Assembly (NCBI GenBank): GCA_031278835.1
Contig: JAITJP010000085.1
Location: 1 to 6,776, forward strand
Direction: 5' to 3'
Origin: Deltaproteobacteria bacterium
GTDB lineage: Bacteria > Desulfobacterota > Desulfarculia > Adiutricales > Adiutricaceae
Length of the DNA: 6,776 bases
In this document: piece after piece, positions 4,986 through 6,776 of the stretch
Position numbering within the stretch: position 1 is the stretch's first letter
How the letters are laid out: every line of letters starts with the position of its first letter
Notes under the pieces: generated by a model
Told to the model about the DNA's origin: nothing
Databases searched by the model: none
Seen by the model: the letters and a program-made list of their open reading frames with translations, nothing else
Program-made: the position numbers and the translations under genes

Positions 4986-6167
4986 CTAGGCTCGCTTTTT
5001 GGGGCCTTTAACCTGGAGGCTTTTTTTATAGAACCTGGGATTAAGCCGCCCCAAATGGCAAAGTATTTCGTAGGCCGAGGTTTTTTCCCAAGTCCCAATC
5101 AGGTTAGCCCCGATGGATTGATGGCCCTGATCGCCCAAAATCACCACCTCGTCACCGACCTTGGCCTGGCCGTTATTGCCCAGATCAAACAAGCATAAAT
5201 TCATGCAAACCCGGCCCAGTAAACCGGCCTTTTGGCCGCCAATCAAGGCATGGCCAAGGGCGGAGCGGCTTCGGCCAATTCCGTGAACGTAGCCAATGGG
5301 CGCCGTGCCAATTTTCATGGTCTTGGGGACCACAAAGGTCCGATCGTAACTTATGGTTTCCCCGGCCTTGGCCTCCCTTACTTGAATGAGTTTGGATTTT
5401 ATGGTCATGGGTTTTTCCAAGGAGTTAATGAGATTTTTTGCTTTTTTCATTCCAGTAAGGGCTGGATCGGTAAGTTCCAAGGGCGAGTAGCCGTAAAGCA
5501 ATAGCCCGGCCCGGCTAAGATTGTCCGGAAAATCCTGATGGGCCAAGATGCCGCCGCTGGCCAGAACGCTAAACTTTATCTCGGTTTTGGTGCGCTTTCT
5601 GATTTTATCGCCCAGATCGTAAAACCTCTCCAGCTGAGTTTTGGCCCCCTCATCCCCATTGGTGGCCAAATGAGTGCTTAGGCCCTCGATGGACAAGTTT
5701 TTTAAGCCAGCCAAGCTGGAAACGATATAGGAGGCCTTTTCCCAGCCAAAACCCAGACGCCCCATGCCCGTGTCGATTTTAAAGATGATCCTGGCCCTGG
5801 TATCTAAATTCTCGGCCGCCTTGGCCAGAGTTTTTATTTGGGCCAGATCGTAGGCGAAAACCACCAGGCCCTCGGAGACGGCCCTATAGGACTGCTCGGG
5901 CCCCAATAGCCCGGCCAAAATCGTAATCTCGGCCTCGATGGGATGCTTTTTTAATTCCATGGCCTCCCAAACATCCAGTACGCCCAGCTCCCGACAACCC
6001 GCCTCAACCAAGGCCAAAGCCGAAGGCACCAGGCCATGCCCATAGGCGTCGCCCTTAACCACGCCCATGACCGGGGCCTTGGAAAATTCCGCTATTTTTT
6101 TATAATTTCTGGCCAAAGCCCCGAGGTCAATCTCGCAAGCGTTAAAGGCCCCCTCGTAACCGGTCAT
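4986..6167 (-). CDS. alr: Alanine racemase
   Basis: This PLP enzyme (EC 5.1.1.1) interconverts L- and D-alanine in the cytoplasm and supplies D-alanine for peptidoglycan. I start at the ATG at 6167 (393 residues), with AGGGATAGG a few bases upstream; a TTG one codon earlier is possible but less likely. In this numbering the PLP lysine is K38 in VMGVVKGDAYGHG. The barrel continues with KIDTGMGRLGF (K130, the carbamylated-lysine position; R137), the THLATN histidine H166, and NLSRAGLLLYG with R219, which contacts the PLP ring nitrogen. The second catalytic base is Y274 in ETISYDRTF, within the C-terminal beta domain, and Y366 sits in TSAYEILC. The motif usually written GRVxMD reads GRVCMN, with Asn at 323. 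All other key residues are present, so I expect an active enzyme. It is the first of three co-directional genes. Confidence 0.97.
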   Translation of the reverse strand: MTGYEGAFNACEIDLGALARNYKKIAEFSKAPVMGVVKGDAYGHGLVPSALALVEAGCRELGVLDVWEAMELKKHPIEAEITILAGLLGPEQSYRAVSEGLVVFAYDLAQIKTLAKAAENLDTRARIIFKIDTGMGRLGFGWEKASYIVSSLAGLKNLSIEGLSTHLATNGDEGAKTQLERFYDLGDKIRKRTKTEIKFSVLASGGILAHQDFPDNLSRAGLLLYGYSPLELTDPALTGMKKAKNLINSLEKPMTIKSKLIQVREAKAGETISYDRTFVVPKTMKIGTAPIGYVHGIGRSRSALGHALIGGQKAGLLGRVCMNLCLFDLGNNGQAKVGDEVVILGDQGHQSIGANLIGTWEKTSAYEILCHLGRLNPRFYKKSLQVKGPKKRA

Positions 6168-6289
6168 CAAAACCTATCCCTAAAAGTCCCGCTCATCCAA
6201 GAGCCGGTTTACCAAGCCCCGAAAATGGCTTTACCATCGCCCCCATGGCCAAAGCCTCCAATCCCCCGAACCGTGGGTTAATCAATCAG

Positions 6290-6408
6290 CCAACCATGGC
6301 CAGCGAATCTTGGCTATCAAATCTTGGCTACCAACCAATACACCCAACCGTGGCCAGCGAATCTTGGCCGCCAACCAATCCATCCAACCATGGCCAGCGA
6401 ATTTTGGC
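6290..6408. repeat. Three direct repeats of about 40 bp, one with an internal duplication
   Basis: A 25-bp core beginning CCAACC(A/G)TGGCCAGCGA occurs at 6290-6314, 6344-6368 and 6384-6408, with only single-base differences. Copies two and three are 40 bp apart and the 15 bp between cores is also conserved between copies one and two. Copies one and two are 54 bp apart because copy one contains a 14-bp tandem duplication (AATCTTGGCTAYCA at 6306-6319 and 6320-6333). Within each core GGCCA can pair with a following TGGCC or TGGC, so each unit can form a small hairpin. Spacing of 40 bp is not a multiple of three, so the copies fall in different frames and are unlikely to be protein repeats. Confidence 0.8.
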
Positions 6409-6526
6409 CGCTAACATCATGGCTCCTAAACCCAGGTGAATCCTTACCCGCCCCATGATCAAAGCGCTTAATCCCGCTTCCCATAGGTCAACCGAGTGGA
6501 CTCATTTTTCCCAGGTGGGATTTGCC

Positions 6527-6555
6527 ATTTTGCCAAAAAACCAGCTTAATATCAA
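6527..6555 (-). promoter_or_regulatory. Weak candidate promoter for alr, far upstream
   Basis: On the minus strand TTGATA (6550-6555) and CAAAAT (6527-6532) are 17 bp apart, matching five and four of six consensus bases. A start near 6520 would give alr a leader of about 350 nt that includes the direct repeats. No better match was seen closer to the alr start. Confidence 0.3.
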
Positions 6556-6776
6556 ATTTTTTCCAGAGTCGCGAGCGCTTGGCCCCCTAGATTAGGGCCG
6601 AGAAACGGGTCTTGGTCAGTATTGGGTAAATTAAAAGGATTCCTTGGGGAAGATATTAGGTCACATGAATAAACCCATAAACATAATCGCTAGACTAAGC
6701 TTAGGGTTAGGTTAAATTAATAAGCCTTTTTCGAAAGTTATTTTTGGTTAAAGGCCAAACCTTTACCGCCATTTTT

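Larger units (their letters stand above)
6168..6776. other. About 600 bp without a convincing gene, upstream of alr
   Basis: No reading frame here has coding character on either strand. The left half holds direct repeats (6290-6408), given separately. The right half is AT-richer and holds a small hairpin at 6581-6599 (GGCCC pairing with GGGCC), a palindrome CTAAGCTTAG at 6695-6704, and an imperfect hairpin at 6746-6767 (GGTTAAAGG with CCTTTACC, one bulge) followed near the window end by TTTTT. A 16-codon frame at 6665-6715 with AGG four bases upstream is too short to support. The region could be a long alr leader, a decayed gene or a repeat-bearing spacer. Confidence 0.6.

Noticed and set aside
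6290..6408. CRISPR array
   Set aside because: Only three units, with uneven spacing, repeat-like spacers that are themselves conserved, and no cas genes nearby.
6245..6439. A 64-codon forward frame across the repeats
   Set aside because: The 40-bp repeat period shifts frame between copies, so MASESW and VASESW appear twice and the third copy reads differently. There is no ribosome site, and the composition is not gene-like.
6665..6715. A 16-residue frame (MNKPINIIARLSLGLG) with AGG upstream, considered as a leader peptide
   Set aside because: It is short, has no run of regulatory codons and no attenuator after it, and could occur by chance.

Overview
The window reads as a bacterial chromosome segment of moderate GC with housekeeping genes. 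On the minus strand three genes run in the same direction: an alanine racemase (alr, 4986-6167), an arginyl-tRNA synthetase (argS, 3180-4850) and a membrane-anchored SPOR-domain protein (1385-3001). They converge on one plus-strand gene of unknown function (385-1257), and a strong hairpin terminator sits between the two converging units. Periplasmic D-alanine/peptidoglycan functions, an FtsN-like SPOR protein and very frequent GGCC/TTGGCC words fit a Gram-negative bacterium. My guess is a Desulfobacterota/deltaproteobacterium-like lineage, but that rests on general resemblance and gene order remembered from such genomes, not on a search.

Left edge (1-384): a possible 3' end of a gene is followed by a near-consensus sigma70 promoter (TTGACT, 17 bp, TATACT). 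The predicted transcript starts with a perfect hairpin, carries a second hairpin capped by a GNRA tetraloop, and ends in a rho-independent terminator about 125 nt after the predicted start. I do not recognise it as a known riboswitch or small RNA. It is the best candidate here for something undescribed: either a free small RNA, or a leader that controls the unknown gene starting 69 nt after the terminator.

Middle (385-4985): the unknown 290-residue protein has no cysteine, no signal peptide and no membrane segment. The SPOR protein has a long, low-complexity cytoplasmic part, one membrane helix, a Gln/Ser/Ala-rich periplasmic linker and a C-terminal SPOR domain. ArgS is complete, with its HIGH and MSTR signatures. 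The gaps between the minus-strand genes (178 and 135 bp) hold hairpins without U-tracts on the gene-proximal side, so read-through between the genes is possible but not shown.

Right edge (4986-6776): alr is complete, though the usual Asp of the GRVxMD motif is Asn. Upstream of it about 600 bp contain no convincing gene. They hold three copies of a roughly 40-bp direct repeat, the first carrying an internal 14-bp duplication, plus a possible distant alr promoter and several small hairpins.

Together, alr supplies D-alanine for peptidoglycan, the SPOR protein probably binds septal peptidoglycan, and argS serves translation. The grouping looks like a growth and cell-envelope housekeeping cluster.
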